Positions 16,972 through 26,326 of a DNA stretch of 64,000 bases are shown here, one piece after another. The position numbers were made by a program, and so were the translations under genes. The notes under the pieces were generated by a model that was not told the DNA's origin, did no database searches, and worked only from the letters and a program-made list of their open reading frames with translations. The stretch is from Dyella sp. AtDHG13 (lineage in GTDB: Bacteria; Pseudomonadota; Gammaproteobacteria; Xanthomonadales; Rhodanobacteraceae): assembly GCF_003201105.1 (NCBI RefSeq), contig NZ_QICJ01000013.1:62001-126000 (forward strand). Direction: 5' to 3'. Within the stretch, counting starts at the first letter, position 1, and every line of letters starts with the position of its first letter.

Positions 16972-18003
16972 TTACGGTGCGTCGAAGCTCTGCCGCAAGT
17001 CCTGCTGGCAACGCGCCAGCAGCTGCGGCGGGAAGGTGGCGATGGGGTCGTCGCCGTAGCCGGAGTCACGGTCCAGCAGGCCTTGTTCCGATAGCAGCTG
17101 GTACATCGCCAGCCGCTGTGCGACATGCAGCACGCGACTCATCGGCAGCGCGAGGGCGGCACTGCCGTGTTGCGCGTGTTCCTGCAGCGCCTCCTGCACG
17201 GGCGGCGGCAGTTCCCAGTGCTGTCCCGCCTGCACGGTGAGTTGCGCGGCCAGCTGCACGCAGTCGTCGATGAAGGCGGACGAGCTGGCGGGCAGTTCGG
17301 CGTTCTGCAGTTCCTTGTCGAGCAGGCGCGCCACCGCGCCCAGGCCGCTGTAGCCGACCAGCGCCAGCAGGTAGGCCTCGAACGCGTCGCACTGGCCCTT
17401 GCTGAGATACACCGCGGCATGGGCGCAGCGTTCGGCGTGGTCCCACAGGCGCTGCCCGACGATCTGGCCGTGGCTGCCCGCGCTGGCCAGCAGGATGGGT
17501 TTCATCACGTACGACGTCACCACGTGGCGCAGGCCGATCTGGCCCAGCAGCACCACGGCATGCTGGAGGCTGCCGATGGGATGCGCAGTGCGGTAGGTGA
17601 CGCTGCCGGTGACGCGCATGACTTCGCCCACCAGCACGGGATCGCGCTTGATCAGGTCCGCCAGCTGCGCGCCGCTGAGCTTGTCGCTCTTCATGGCGCG
17701 CATCAGCTGCGGCAGCACGGTGGGCATGCGCGGCAGGCTGCGGATGTCGAAGCGGCCGCTTTCGCACTGCTCGCGCAGCCGCTGCAGGATGGCCTGCTCG
17801 CGCAGCTTGTTGGCGTGCTCGCCAGCGTCGACGGGCAGGTTGAGTATGAAGCGGAAGAAGCGTTCGGCGATCTCGTCGCAGGGCACGGTGGGGTGGGGCG
17901 ACAGCGTCTCGACAGCTAGTTCCGGATCGGGCGCAGCCGGCCGTGCCGCCGTCGGTTCCGCCGCGCGCTCACGTCCGAAAACTCGCCACCAGTTCCCCAT
18001 CAT
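16972..18003 (-). CDS. HDOD domain signalling protein
   Basis: A 343-residue soluble protein whose residues about 85-290 form an HDOD domain: LPRMPTVLPQLMRAMKSDKLSGAQLADLIKRDPVLVGEVMRVTGS is typical of the first half, and PIGSLQHAVVLLGQIGLRHVV of the second. HDOD domains look like HD phosphohydrolases but lack the catalytic HD pair; they are protein-interaction modules often placed in c-di-GMP or stress pathways. No output domain (EAL or GGDEF) is attached. The ATG pair at 18003/18000 is the likely start. The 3' end faces the monooxygenase gene. Confidence 0.82.
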   Translation of the reverse strand: MMGNWWRVFGRERAAEPTAARPAAPDPELAVETLSPHPTVPCDEIAERFFRFILNLPVDAGEHANKLREQAILQRLREQCESGRFDIRSLPRMPTVLPQLMRAMKSDKLSGAQLADLIKRDPVLVGEVMRVTGSVTYRTAHPIGSLQHAVVLLGQIGLRHVVTSYVMKPILLASAGSHGQIVGQRLWDHAERCAHAAVYLSKGQCDAFEAYLLALVGYSGLGAVARLLDKELQNAELPASSSAFIDDCVQLAAQLTVQAGQHWELPPPVQEALQEHAQHGSAALALPMSRVLHVAQRLAMYQLLSEQGLLDRDSGYGDDPIATFPPQLLARCQQDLRQSFDAP

Positions 18004-18099
18004 CGTGTTGCCAGCTCCCTCGTGTGGCACCCGCTCCGCTGTGTATCGGCCGCCGCCAGGAAAAATGTAATGCGGCTTTGCTGCGGTGCGACGCGATGC

Positions 18100-19359
18100 T
18101 CAGTTATCGGCGGGAACCGGGGTTTGCTTGATCCACGCAGCCGCGCCGCGCCCCGCGCGCTGTCCGCTGGCGAAGCAGGCCGTGAGCAGGTAGCCGCCGG
18201 TGGGCGCTTCCCAGTCGAGCATTTCGCCGGCGCAGAACACGCCTGGCAGGGCGCTGATCATCAGCTGGGGAGAAAGCGCTTCCAGCCGCACGCCGCCGCC
18301 GCTGCTGATCGCTTCCTCGATGGGGCGAGGGCGCAGCAGGCGCAACGGCAGCTGCTTGATGGTGCGGGCGAGCGTGCCGGCATCATGGAACTGTTCTCGG
18401 TCGAGCACTTCGTGGAGCAGCGCGGCCTTGACGCCGCTCAGGCCAGTCTGTCGCCGCAGGTGTTCGCTCATGGAGCGGCTGCCGCGCGGCTTGGCGAGGT
18501 CGGCATGCAGGCGTTCGAGCGTGCGGTCGGGCGACAGGTCCAGGGTGATGGTGGTGGCGCCATGCGCGGCGATGGCGTCGCGCAGCATCGGGGAAAAGGC
18601 ATAGATCAGGCTGCCCTCGATGCCGGTGGCGGTGATGACGCATTCGCCCTGGCGCGCGTGTTCGTTGCCATCCTTGTCGCGCAGATGGATCACCACGGGC
18701 TTGAGCGGCGCGCCGGCAAAACGCGTCGCCAGGTGTTCGCTCCAGCCGATATCGAAGCCGCAGTTGGAAGCCACCAGCGGCGCGACATCCACGCCGCGCG
18801 CTGCAAGCGGAGCCTGCCACTGGCCATCGGAGCCAAGCTCCGGCCAGCTGCCGCCGCCCATCGCCAGTACCACTGCATCGGCGCGGACCTGCCGTTCGCT
18901 GTCGGGCGTGGCGAAGCGCAGCGCGCCGTCATCGGTCCAGCCCAGCCAGCGATGATGCACGTGGAAGTGCACGCCGTCCTCGCGCAACCGCCGAACCCAG
19001 CCGCGCAGCAACGGGGCCGCCTTCAGGTCGCTGGGAAACACGCGGCCCGAGCTACCGACGAAGGTGTCCACGCCCAAGCCGCGCGCCCATGCGCGCAGGT
19101 CGTCGGCATCGAAATCGCCTAGCCATTCGCCGATTTCGCGCGAGCGCGCACCGTAGCGCTGGATGAAATCCGGCTTGGGTTCGCCATGCGTCAGGTTCAT
19201 CCCGCCCTTGCCGGCAATAAGGAACTTGCGGCCTACCGACCCCTTCGCGTCGAACACGTCCACCGACACGCCCGCAGCACGCGCGGTCTCCGCGGCCATA
19301 AGGCCGGCAGGGCCGCCGCCGATGACGGCGAGGCTGACATGGGTGGGCGTGCTGGACAT
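18100..19359 (-). CDS. HI0933-like FAD-dependent flavoprotein (TIGR03862 type)
   Basis: A 419-residue flavoprotein. The FAD Rossmann motif is LAVIGGGPAGLMAAETA near residue 12. The family-specific KFLIAGKGGMNLTHGE follows near 45, and the C terminus has PGVFCAGEMLDWEAPTGGYLLTACFASGQRAGRGAA, the last FAD-binding segment. BaiN/HI0933 proteins are flavin oxidoreductases of uncertain substrate. ATG 19359 was chosen because the Rossmann motif begins 11 residues later; the longer frame to 19395 adds nothing recognisable. Single gene, upstream of a solitary REP hairpin. Confidence 0.88.
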   Translation of the reverse strand: MSSTPTHVSLAVIGGGPAGLMAAETARAAGVSVDVFDAKGSVGRKFLIAGKGGMNLTHGEPKPDFIQRYGARSREIGEWLGDFDADDLRAWARGLGVDTFVGSSGRVFPSDLKAAPLLRGWVRRLREDGVHFHVHHRWLGWTDDGALRFATPDSERQVRADAVVLAMGGGSWPELGSDGQWQAPLAARGVDVAPLVASNCGFDIGWSEHLATRFAGAPLKPVVIHLRDKDGNEHARQGECVITATGIEGSLIYAFSPMLRDAIAAHGATTITLDLSPDRTLERLHADLAKPRGSRSMSEHLRRQTGLSGVKAALLHEVLDREQFHDAGTLARTIKQLPLRLLRPRPIEEAISSGGGVRLEALSPQLMISALPGVFCAGEMLDWEAPTGGYLLTACFASGQRAGRGAAAWIKQTPVPADN

Positions 19360-19403
19360 GGCTGCGCGAGTGGCGAACGGCCGCTCATTGTACAAGGCCT
19401 TAG

Positions 19404-19434
19404 ACCGTCATTCCGGCGTAGGCCGGAATGACGA
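19404..19434. repeat. Solitary REP hairpin
   Basis: One REP unit (accgtcattccggc and the inverted gccggaatgacg, loop gtag) between the flavoprotein start and the 3' end of the slipin gene. It is the same REP family as the doublets but has no partner, so it is either the remnant or the founder form. Confidence 0.75.
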
Positions 19435-19456
19435 TCAAGAGCGTCAACACGGTTGC

Positions 19457-20209
19457 CTAACTGCCCAGCTTGTCGATCAGCGGCTTCAGCAGATCCAGCG
19501 GCAGGGGGAAGAACACCGTCGAAGCCTTGCCGCCGCTGGCCATGTCCGCCGCCGTCTGCATGTAGCGCAGTTGCAGCGCCTGTGGCTGCTGTGCCAGCAG
19601 GGCGGCGGCGTCGCGCAGCTTTTCCGCGGCTTGCAGTTCGCCATCGGCGTGGATCACCTTGGCGCGGCGTTCGCGTTCGGCCTCGGCCTGTCGTGCGATG
19701 GCGCGCACCATGGTTTCGTTGAGGTCCACGTCCTTGATCTCGACATTGCTGACCTTGATGCCCCACGGGTCAGTGGCTTCGTCGAGGATCTGCTGCAGGC
19801 TGTGATTGATCGAGTCGCGCTGTGAAAGGATGTCGTCCAGCTCGTGCTGGCCCAGCACCGAGCGCAGGCGCGTCTGCGCGAGCTGGCTGGTGGCCTGGAA
19901 AAAGTCGGCGACCTGCAGCATGGCCTTGTCCGGTTCCACCACGCGGAAATACACCACGGCGTTCACGCGCACGGAGACGTTGTCGCGCGAGATCACATCC
20001 TGCGGCGGCACGTCCATCACCGTCACGCGCAGGTCCACGCGCATCATGCGTTGCACGACAGGGATCAGCATGAACAGCCCCGGCCCCTTGGTGCCGGTGT
20101 AGCGTCCCAGCGTAAGCACCACGCCGCGCTGGTATTCGGGCAGCACCTTGATGGCGAGGAACACCAGCGCGATGGCCCAGATCACGATGACGCCGACGAA
20201 ACCGAACAT
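19457..20209 (-). CDS. Slipin family SPFH/band 7 membrane protein
   Basis: A 250-residue protein with one N-terminal membrane anchor ([18 protein letters not shown]) followed by the SPFH domain ([40 protein letters not shown]) and a helical region with [22 protein letters not shown], all typical of bacterial slipins. Slipins form membrane rings or microdomains and work with NfeD-type proteases. The partner NfeD gene lies directly upstream with a 24-bp gap, so the pair is an operon. ATG 20209 was chosen because an AGGAG site sits six bases before it, while the ATG two codons earlier overlaps the site. Confidence 0.9.
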   Translation of the reverse strand: MFGFVGVIVIWAIALVFLAIKVLPEYQRGVVLTLGRYTGTKGPGLFMLIPVVQRMMRVDLRVTVMDVPPQDVISRDNVSVRVNAVVYFRVVEPDKAMLQVADFFQATSQLAQTRLRSVLGQHELDDILSQRDSINHSLQQILDEATDPWGIKVSNVEIKDVDLNETMVRAIARQAEAERERRAKVIHADGELQAAEKLRDAAALLAQQPQALQLRYMQTAADMASGGKASTVFFPLPLDLLKPLIDKLGS

Positions 20210-20233
20210 GAGCATCTCCTCTGCGGTAAAGGT

Positions 20234-21601
20234 TCAGGCGCGCGTGACGCGCAACAGCAGTCCCTCGCGCGCCACCACGCGCACGCGCGTTCCGGCCGGC
20301 AGGCTGGTTTCGCAATGCACGCGCCATTGCTCGCCGCCGATGCGCGCCCAGCCTTCGCCGCCCGCATCGATGGACTGTGTGAGCTCGCCCGTGGCCAGCA
20401 GCATCTGCGCATCGCCGTTGAACGTGCGCGCGCGGCGCGAGCGCGTGATCAACCGCAACAGCAGCACCAGCAACACAACGGCGCCGGTTGCCATGCCCGC
20501 GATGACGCCGAGATTCACGCCGTATCCCGGCACGCCGTGGTTGAACAGCATGATCGAGCCGATCACGAAGGCGATGACGCCGCCGATGCCGATGGCACCG
20601 ACCGAAGGCATCACGGCCTCCGCCAGCACCAGTGCCATGCCCAGCAGCATCAGCGCCAGGCCGGCGTAGTTCACGGGCAGCAACTGCAAGGCGTAGAGCC
20701 CGACCAGCAGGCAGATGGCGCCCGTCACGCCGGGCAAGAACACGCCGGGATGAAAGGCTTCCAGCACCAGCCCGTACATGCCCGCGAGCAGCAGCAGATA
20801 GGCGATGGTGGGATGGGTCACCAGGCCCAGCAGGTGCGTGCGCCAGTTCGGCGCGTAATCGCGCAAGGGAAGCCTGGCGAGATGCAGCACGATCTCTTCG
20901 CCGGCGACATGTACGCGGCGTCCTTCGAGGCGGGCGAGCAGGGTGGGAATGTCGGGCGCGATCAGGTCGGCGACGTGCTTTTCCACCGCTTCGTCGGCGG
21001 TCAGCGTTTCCGCGCCTTGCACCGCCTTGACCGCCCAATCCGCATTGCGCCCGTTGAGCTGGGCGAGCGAGCGGATCGAGGCGATGGCGTCGTTGAGTAC
21101 CTTGCTCGACTCGGCGTCGGATGCCGGCGGCGATGTGCTGCCGGAAGCGACAGGCGGCGCGACCGATGGCAGCGGACTGTTGCCGCCCAGCGGCACCGGC
21201 GTCGCCGCACCGATGTGCGTGGCGGGCGCCATCGCTGCCACCGGGCAGGCGTAGAGGATGTACGTGCCCGCCGAGGCAGCACGCGCGCCAGCGGGTGCGA
21301 CGTAGCCAATCACCGGCAGCTTGGCGGCGAGAATGGCGGCGATGATCTGCCGCATCGAATCGGACAGGCCGCCCGGCGTGTCGAGTTGCAGTACGACCGC
21401 GCTGGCGCCATCGCGCGTGGCTCGCTGCAGGCTGTCGTCAACGTATTCCGCGGCCGCCGGGCCGATCGGCCCCGACAGGTCGATGCGCGCCACGAAACCG
21501 GCGGAAGGTTTGGCGACACCGGCCGTGTCGCCGGTCGCCACGGTCGCGGCCAGCGTCATCGCCAACAGCGCGCTGATCCATGTCACGAGCCTTCGCGTCA
21601 C
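20234..21601 (-). CDS. NfeD-family membrane-bound serine protease (long form)
   Basis: A 455-residue protein. After a signal/anchor (LVTWISALLAMTLAATVATG) there is a ClpP/SppA-like serine protease domain (residues about 35-230: DTPGGLSDSMRQIIAAILAAKLPVIGYVAPAGARAASAGTYI, with the ASAG serine), then four to five membrane helices (about 270-400), and a C-terminal OB-fold NfeD domain. This is the long NfeD architecture; such proteases cleave slipin/stomatin partners and take part in membrane quality control. A GTG at 21601 is taken as the start because AGGAGG lies six bases before it; an ATG 30 bases upstream has no site. It is the first gene of the pair with slipin. Confidence 0.88.
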   Translation of the reverse strand: MTRRLVTWISALLAMTLAATVATGDTAGVAKPSAGFVARIDLSGPIGPAAAEYVDDSLQRATRDGASAVVLQLDTPGGLSDSMRQIIAAILAAKLPVIGYVAPAGARAASAGTYILYACPVAAMAPATHIGAATPVPLGGNSPLPSVAPPVASGSTSPPASDAESSKVLNDAIASIRSLAQLNGRNADWAVKAVQGAETLTADEAVEKHVADLIAPDIPTLLARLEGRRVHVAGEEIVLHLARLPLRDYAPNWRTHLLGLVTHPTIAYLLLLAGMYGLVLEAFHPGVFLPGVTGAICLLVGLYALQLLPVNYAGLALMLLGMALVLAEAVMPSVGAIGIGGVIAFVIGSIMLFNHGVPGYGVNLGVIAGMATGAVVLLVLLLRLITRSRRARTFNGDAQMLLATGELTQSIDAGGEGWARIGGEQWRVHCETSLPAGTRVRVVAREGLLLRVTRA

Positions 21602-21696
21602 GCCATGCCTCCTCGGAAGGGGCGGCATCACATTGCGCCAGGGGATGTTTTGTTGGCGTGAGGTGGAATGGCGAGTGTTGTTTGCAGGAGGGCAAA

Positions 21697-21735
21697 GTCA
21701 CTGGACCCCTGCCTTCGCAGGGGTGACGGTGAGGT
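21697..21735. repeat. Solitary REP-like hairpin
   Basis: gtcactgg followed by the hairpin cccctgccttcgcagggg and gacggtgagg. It shares the outer gacggtgagg end with the doublets but has a different stem, so it is a diverged single unit between the Min-locus end and the NfeD gene. Confidence 0.65.
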
Positions 21736-21771
21736 TTCTTTTGCTGTTTCGATACCGCTGGGGCGTTGCCC

Positions 21772-22278
21772 TCAGCTGAAAACCGGCCGTCCTTCCCGAT
21801 CCAGCAAGCCATGCTCGATCAACCACTGCCGTGCATTGCCGGCGTCCTGCTCGAACCATGCCTGTGCGGAGCCGAGGCGGAAGGTGTAGCCCCAGGCATC
21901 CATGTCCGTCATCAGGCGCGTGCGGCCGACGCCGGGCAGTTCATCGGCGAGGACGATCTGCAGGTAGCAGGTGGCGTCTTCCTCGTCGATGGAGTCGGTG
22001 GCGTCGGTGTGCACGAAGCTGCGCCGCTCGGGCGGCAGCACGATCAGGTGCCCGGCTTCGTGCAGCAGCGAATGCACGGGCGTGTCGTCGCGCGCATAGA
22101 CCGTGGTGCCGATGATGCCGGCTTCCTCATCGCCCCAGAAACTGCCGGGAATGGCGACGCCCGGCTCCACGCGTTCCAGCGCGAGTCCGTAGCGGGCGAG
22201 CAAAGTCGTCGGCGCCTGGAAGCCGGTGTCGGCCAGGCGCATCACGCTTGCTTCGTTGGGGGAGGAAGGATCGGACAT
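21772..22278 (-). CDS. Uncharacterised protein with HEAGH zincin-like motif
   Basis: A 168-residue soluble protein of no family I can name. Near residue 74 it has VHSLLHEAGHLIVL, an HExxH zinc-peptidase motif with the flanking hydrophobic pattern usual for true zincins, followed about 25 residues later by SIDEEDATCYLQ, where a Glu could be the third ligand as in ImmA or gluzincin-like proteins. The fold and substrate are unknown. It lies 72 bp after minE on the same strand, with two strong hairpins between, so it may or may not be part of the Min transcript. Confidence 0.62.
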   Translation of the reverse strand: MSDPSSPNEASVMRLADTGFQAPTTLLARYGLALERVEPGVAIPGSFWGDEEAGIIGTTVYARDDTPVHSLLHEAGHLIVLPPERRSFVHTDATDSIDEEDATCYLQIVLADELPGVGRTRLMTDMDAWGYTFRLGSAQAWFEQDAGNARQWLIEHGLLDREGRPVFS

Positions 22279-22287
22279 GGGATGAAA

Positions 22288-22346
22288 GTCGCCGCCGGTT
22301 CACGGCGGCGACGGCAAGGCAACGTGGCGCGACGGCGTCGCGCCAC
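22288..22346 (-). terminator. Two tandem hairpins after minE
   Basis: Hairpin one (22324-22346) has arms gtggcgcgac / gtcgcgccac; hairpin two (22288-22312) has arms gtcgccgccg / cggcggcgac. On the minus strand hairpin two is followed by a short T-run (ttt). They lie between the minE stop and the HEAGH gene and probably terminate or attenuate the Min transcript. Confidence 0.6.
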
Positions 22347-22350
22347 GACA

Positions 22351-22620
22351 TCAGCCGGGCTTGGCTTCGGCGTGTTCGGGCAGCGCTACCGAAAGCTCGA
22401 GGATTTCGTGTCCGCTGTCGCGCTCGACGTTGATGTTGATGGCTTCGAGGTCGACGTGGACGTATTTCTTGATCACTTCGAGCAACTCGTTGCGCAGCAA
22501 CGGCAGGTAGTCAGGCGCGCCGCGGGTGGAGCGCTCCTGGGCCACGATGATGCGAAGACGCTCCTTGGCGACGGCAGCGGTGGGTTCCGGCTTGCGCTTC
22601 AGGAAATCAAGAATACCCAT
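22351..22620 (-). CDS. minE: Cell division topological specificity factor MinE
   Basis: An 89-residue protein with [30 protein letters not shown] at the N terminus, the membrane-targeting and MinD-contact region, and [19 protein letters not shown] in the dimerisation part. MinE stimulates MinD ATPase, makes the MinCD inhibitor oscillate and so confines FtsZ ring formation to midcell. Length is as in E. coli (88). It begins 5 bases after the minD stop, so the two are translated from one mRNA. Confidence 0.97.
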   Translation of the reverse strand: MGILDFLKRKPEPTAAVAKERLRIIVAQERSTRGAPDYLPLLRNELLEVIKKYVHVDLEAININVERDSGHEILELSVALPEHAEAKPG

Positions 22621-22625
22621 CGCGA

Positions 22626-23441
22626 TCAGCCTCCGAATACGCGCTGGAAGAAGCCCTTCTTGGGCGCGTCGAGGAAGCGCATGGCGCGTTCCTCGCCGAG
22701 GATGCGGGCCACGGTGTCGCTATAGGCCTGCCCGGCGTGCGAGTTGTCGTCCAGGATCACCGGCACGCCCGCATTGGATGCGGCCAGCACGTTTTCGGAT
22801 TCGGGGATGACGCCGACGACGTTGATGCCGAGGATCTCCTCGACGTCCTTCACGCTCAGCATCTCGCCCACGGCCACGCGGGCCGGGTTGTAGCGGGTCA
22901 GCAGCAGGTGCTGCTTGATGGCGCCGTCGCCACGCTCGGCGCGGCGGGTCTTGCTGGAGAGCAGGCCCAGGATGCGGTCCGAGTCGCGCACGGAGGACAC
23001 TTCCGGGTTCACCACCACCACCGCGTGGTCGGCGAAGTACATCGCCAGGTGGGCGCCCTTTTCGATGCCGGCCGGCGAATCGCAGACCACGTAGTCGAAG
23101 CCTTCCTTGCCCAGTTCCTCGAGCACCTTCTCGACGCCTTCCTGGGTGAGGGCGTCCTTGTCGCGCGTCTGGCTGGCGGCCAGCACGTAGAGGTTCTCGT
23201 AGCGCTTGTCCTTGATCAGCGCCTGCTTGAGCGTGGCTTCGCCGTGCACGACGTTGACGAAGTCGTACACCACGCGCCGCTCGCAGCCCATGATCAGGTC
23301 GAGGTTGCGCAGGCCGACGTCGAAATCGATCACCGCGACTTTCTTGCCGGCCATGGCAAGGCCCGTGGCAAGCGAGGCGCTGGTCGTGGTCTTGCCCACG
23401 CCACCCTTGCCCGAGGTGACAACGATAATCTCAGCAGTCAA
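22626..23441 (-). CDS. minD: Septum site-determining ATPase MinD
   Basis: A 271-residue ParA/MinD-type ATPase. The deviant Walker A motif is [17 protein letters not shown] near residue 9. [26 protein letters not shown] and [20 protein letters not shown] are MinD signatures, and the C terminus ([20 protein letters not shown]) is the amphipathic membrane-targeting helix. With MinC it inhibits FtsZ assembly at the poles. It lies 42 bases after minC in the order minC-minD-minE. Confidence 0.98.
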   Translation of the reverse strand: MTAEIIVVTSGKGGVGKTTTSASLATGLAMAGKKVAVIDFDVGLRNLDLIMGCERRVVYDFVNVVHGEATLKQALIKDKRYENLYVLAASQTRDKDALTQEGVEKVLEELGKEGFDYVVCDSPAGIEKGAHLAMYFADHAVVVVNPEVSSVRDSDRILGLLSSKTRRAERGDGAIKQHLLLTRYNPARVAVGEMLSVKDVEEILGINVVGVIPESENVLAASNAGVPVILDDNSHAGQAYSDTVARILGEERAMRFLDAPKKGFFQRVFGG

Positions 23442-23483
23442 GGCTCATCTCCGCGTAATGCTTTGTTGTAGTAATGGCGATCG

Positions 23484-24257
23484 TCACAGCTTGGCGATCA
23501 GCAGTTTTTCCCCTTCGAGCCAGCATCGCACAGACTGGCCTTCCAGGTCCTTTGGAATTTGTTCGAACACGCGGTAGTGGCCGGCGATGGCCACCAGTTC
23601 CGCGTGGAAGTTGGAAATGTATATGCGCGCTTTCTCATCGCCCTGTGCGCCGGCCATCGCGCGGCCGCGCAGGCTGCCGTAGACGTGGATGCTGCCGTCG
23701 GCGATCACCTCGGCCGCGTTGGCGATGGTGCCGGTGACGACCAGATCGCGGTCGCGCGCATACACCTGCTGGCCCGAGCGCACGGTGCCGTCGACATGCT
23801 GCGCACCCAGGCCGGGGGGCGCGGCCGGCGCCGGTTCGTTGCGTGCGGGTTCGGCGCGACGCGCGGGCTCCGGTGCGGGCGACGGCGCGGCGGTCGCTGC
23901 CGGCGGCGCGATGCTGCCGCCGTCGGCGGGTTCGTACGCGGCGCGGAACTTGGCGATCAGCGGCAGGCCCATGCGCTGCGACAGCGCATCGACTTCGCTG
24001 GTGCCGTAGGCCAGACCGACCGGTAGCATGCCGGCGCTGCGCACCGCTTCGAGCAGGGCGTCGACCGTGCCGTCGTCGGGCAGGTTCAGCAGGTGGCTCA
24101 GGTCCAGCACCACGGCGGCGCGGGCGAACAACTGGGGAGCGGTGCGGACGCGGCGCTCCAGCTCTTCGCAGAGGGCGGCGGCGTCGACGCGCTTGATGCG
24201 CACGTTGGCTATGCCGACCTGGCCGAAGCGCAGGTCACAGGCGTCTTGTGTATCCAT
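23484..24257 (-). CDS. minC: Septum site-determining protein MinC
   Basis: A 257-residue protein with the N-terminal FtsZ-inhibiting domain (residues about 5-110), a Pro/Ala-rich linker and the C-terminal beta-helix domain (about 155-250; DGTVRSGQQVYARDRDLVVTGTIANAAEVIADGSIHVYGSLRGRAMAG), which dimerises and binds MinD. It is the inhibitor of Z-ring assembly. Length is slightly above the enteric one because of the linker. An in-frame GTG at 24269 overlaps the end of the GNAT gene and is an alternative start. Confidence 0.96.
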   Translation of the reverse strand: MDTQDACDLRFGQVGIANVRIKRVDAAALCEELERRVRTAPQLFARAAVVLDLSHLLNLPDDGTVDALLEAVRSAGMLPVGLAYGTSEVDALSQRMGLPLIAKFRAAYEPADGGSIAPPAATAAPSPAPEPARRAEPARNEPAPAAPPGLGAQHVDGTVRSGQQVYARDRDLVVTGTIANAAEVIADGSIHVYGSLRGRAMAGAQGDEKARIYISNFHAELVAIAGHYRVFEQIPKDLEGQSVRCWLEGEKLLIAKL

Positions 24258-24265
24258 TCTTGCAT

Positions 24266-24886
24266 TCACGGGCGCCGCTCTCCCGCAAGGCGGCGCTGGG
24301 GGGTATCGGGGTGGACGGGTCGCTGGCGTTCGGCCAGCCACGGCACATCGGGCAGGCCGTCGTGGTCCAGGTAGGTTTCGCGCACGAAAGCATAACTCGG
24401 CAGGTCCTTGGCGAGCAGGCTCACCTGCGGACCTTCCGTGCCCATGCGCTGCTGGCCCACTTCCTGGAAGCCGTAGGTGCCGTGGAACAGCACCACCACG
24501 TCGTCGCGCGGCTCCAGGAACACTTCGCAGGTCAACAGCGGCACGCGCACTTCGGCAAAGCTGGTGACGTCGCAATAGAAGATGCGACCCAGGCCGTGGC
24601 GACGGTAGGCGTTGGCGATGACGATGCGGTCGATGTAGGCGAACTGCGGGTAGTGCTCGGAGAACCAGTGGTAGTTCGGGCTGTCGTAGTCGCGCCCTTC
24701 GCGCAGGGCGATGAGGAACCCGGCCAGGTGGCCATCGATCTCGGCCACGCGGAAATAGTCCGCGTGTTCGTAGAAGTAGCGCAGCTGTGCCGCGTCCAGG
24801 GCGAGGATGGTGCGGCCGGCGGCGTTGTTGAGCGCCAGTACGGCATCCAGGTCGTGCTCGCGCACGTCGCGGATGGCAAGGGCCAT
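24266..24886 (-). CDS. GNAT family N-acetyltransferase
   Basis: A 206-residue acetyltransferase of the GNAT fold. FRVAEIDGHLAGFLIAL is the central beta-strand pair, and YIDRIVIANAYRRHGLGRIFYCD contains the acetyl-CoA-binding R/Q-x-x-G-x-G/A (RRHGLG). The C terminus has FHGTYGFQEVGQQ, the usual last strand. Its substrate is not known. It ends 8 bases before minC on the same strand, so it is likely transcribed with the Min genes. ATG 24886 precedes the domain; longer versions add only unconserved sequence. Confidence 0.85.
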   Translation of the reverse strand: MALAIRDVREHDLDAVLALNNAAGRTILALDAAQLRYFYEHADYFRVAEIDGHLAGFLIALREGRDYDSPNYHWFSEHYPQFAYIDRIVIANAYRRHGLGRIFYCDVTSFAEVRVPLLTCEVFLEPRDDVVVLFHGTYGFQEVGQQRMGTEGPQVSLLAKDLPSYAFVRETYLDHDGLPDVPWLAERQRPVHPDTPQRRLAGERRP

Positions 24887-25096
24887 TCGTTGCTCCGCTT
24901 TGTGTGGTTCGAGTGACAAGACCGTTGGATCGGCCCCGCGGTGACGGCGCATTATGACATGCGTCAAGCACTCGGACATATCACGGCGCACCATGTAAAA
25001 CCTTTGTAAAGCGCCAGCCGTCGTGCCTTTCGGCAGGGGCGGGATAGTGACTTCTCACGCATTGCACCACGCCTGCGGGTAGCTAATGATGCGCAC

Positions 25097-26326
25097 ATGT
25101 CCTGGTCAAACATTAATCACATCCGGCTGCTCCGGTACGCCGGTCTGACGACGTACCTGTGCGTGGCCCTGCCGTTGCTGCCCGGCAGCTGGAGCCTTGC
25201 CCAGGTCAACTCCTGGTGGAGCGATCCGGACATCTCCGGCTGGATCTTTTCCTATCTGATGTTTGGCGTCACCTACGTGCTGCTGACGCGCCGTTCCACG
25301 CTCAACCGGCAGGCCGGCCTGCCGCCGCTCAGCCGGATGATCGGCCTGGTGGTGCTCACCGGGTCGGCCATCGCCATGGGCTGGTTCAGCCAGAGCGGCC
25401 TGTCGGCCATGCTGATGCTGGTCATCGCCGTGGTGCTGCCGTGGCAGCTGCCGGTGGGGGCGGGGCTGGCCTGGATGCTGGCGCAGAACCTGATGCTCAT
25501 CCCCATCATCGCCAGCTACAAGGGCTGGACCACGGTGACGGCGATCCTGCAGGTCTGCATGTACCTGGGCATTTCGGCCCTGGTGTTCTTCACCTCCATG
25601 ATCGCCAGCCTGCAGGCGGAGGAGCGCGAGGCGCAGCGCCGGCTCAATTCCGAGCTGCGCGCCACGCGCGCGCTGCTGGCCGAGTCCACCCGCATCGCCG
25701 AGCGCATGCGCATCGCCCGCGACCTGCACGACCTGGTCGGCCATCACCTGACGGCGCTGAGCCTGAACCTGGAAGTGGCCAGCCACCTGGTCAACGCGCA
25801 GGCGGCCGAGCACGTGCAGAAGGCCCAGGTCACCGCCAAGCACCTGCTGTCGGACGTGCGCGAAGTAGTGAGCGAGCTGCGCCAGGACGATGCCATCGAC
25901 CTGACGCTCGCCCTGCGCAGCCTGACCGAAGGTGTGCCGGGCCTGAGCGTGCACATGCAGACGCCGCCGCGCTTCAGCGTGGAAGACCCGCGCCGCGCCC
26001 AGGTGCTGTTGCGCTGCGCGCAGGAGATCATCACCAATACCGCGCGCCATGCCGGCGCGCGCAATCTGTGGCTGCGCTTCGATTACGTCAACGCCAACCT
26101 GCTGGAGCTGTACGCCCGCGACGATGGGCGCGGGGCGGCGAATTTCCGGCCGGGCAACGGCCTGTCGGGCATGCGCGAGCGCCTGGCCGAGTTCGAGGGC
26201 AGCGTGACGGTGGATTCAGCCATGGAGCAGGGTTTCGCGCTCAACGTGCGGCTGCCGCTGGGCGAGGTTCCGGAGCTTGCGCATACGCCGTCCCGGTTCG
26301 AACCTCCGGCGCTGGGCATGCTGTAG
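25097..26326 (+). CDS. Membrane sensor histidine kinase, DesK/NarL-partner type
   Basis: A 409-residue kinase. Residues about 10-175 contain five or six membrane helices. A coiled coil follows (LQAEEREAQRRLNSELRATRALLAESTRIAERMRIA), then the HisKA_3 dimerisation domain with RDLHDLVGHHLTAL, phospho-acceptor His about 211, and a HATPase domain ending GNGLSGMRERLAEFEGSV. This architecture resembles B. subtilis DesK, which senses membrane thickness. There are no extracytoplasmic sensor loops, so a membrane-state signal is plausible. The response regulator starts about 106 bp downstream. Confidence 0.9.
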   Translation: MSWSNINHIRLLRYAGLTTYLCVALPLLPGSWSLAQVNSWWSDPDISGWIFSYLMFGVTYVLLTRRSTLNRQAGLPPLSRMIGLVVLTGSAIAMGWFSQSGLSAMLMLVIAVVLPWQLPVGAGLAWMLAQNLMLIPIIASYKGWTTVTAILQVCMYLGISALVFFTSMIASLQAEEREAQRRLNSELRATRALLAESTRIAERMRIARDLHDLVGHHLTALSLNLEVASHLVNAQAAEHVQKAQVTAKHLLSDVREVVSELRQDDAIDLTLALRSLTEGVPGLSVHMQTPPRFSVEDPRRAQVLLRCAQEIITNTARHAGARNLWLRFDYVNANLLELYARDDGRGAANFRPGNGLSGMRERLAEFEGSVTVDSAMEQGFALNVRLPLGEVPELAHTPSRFEPPALGML

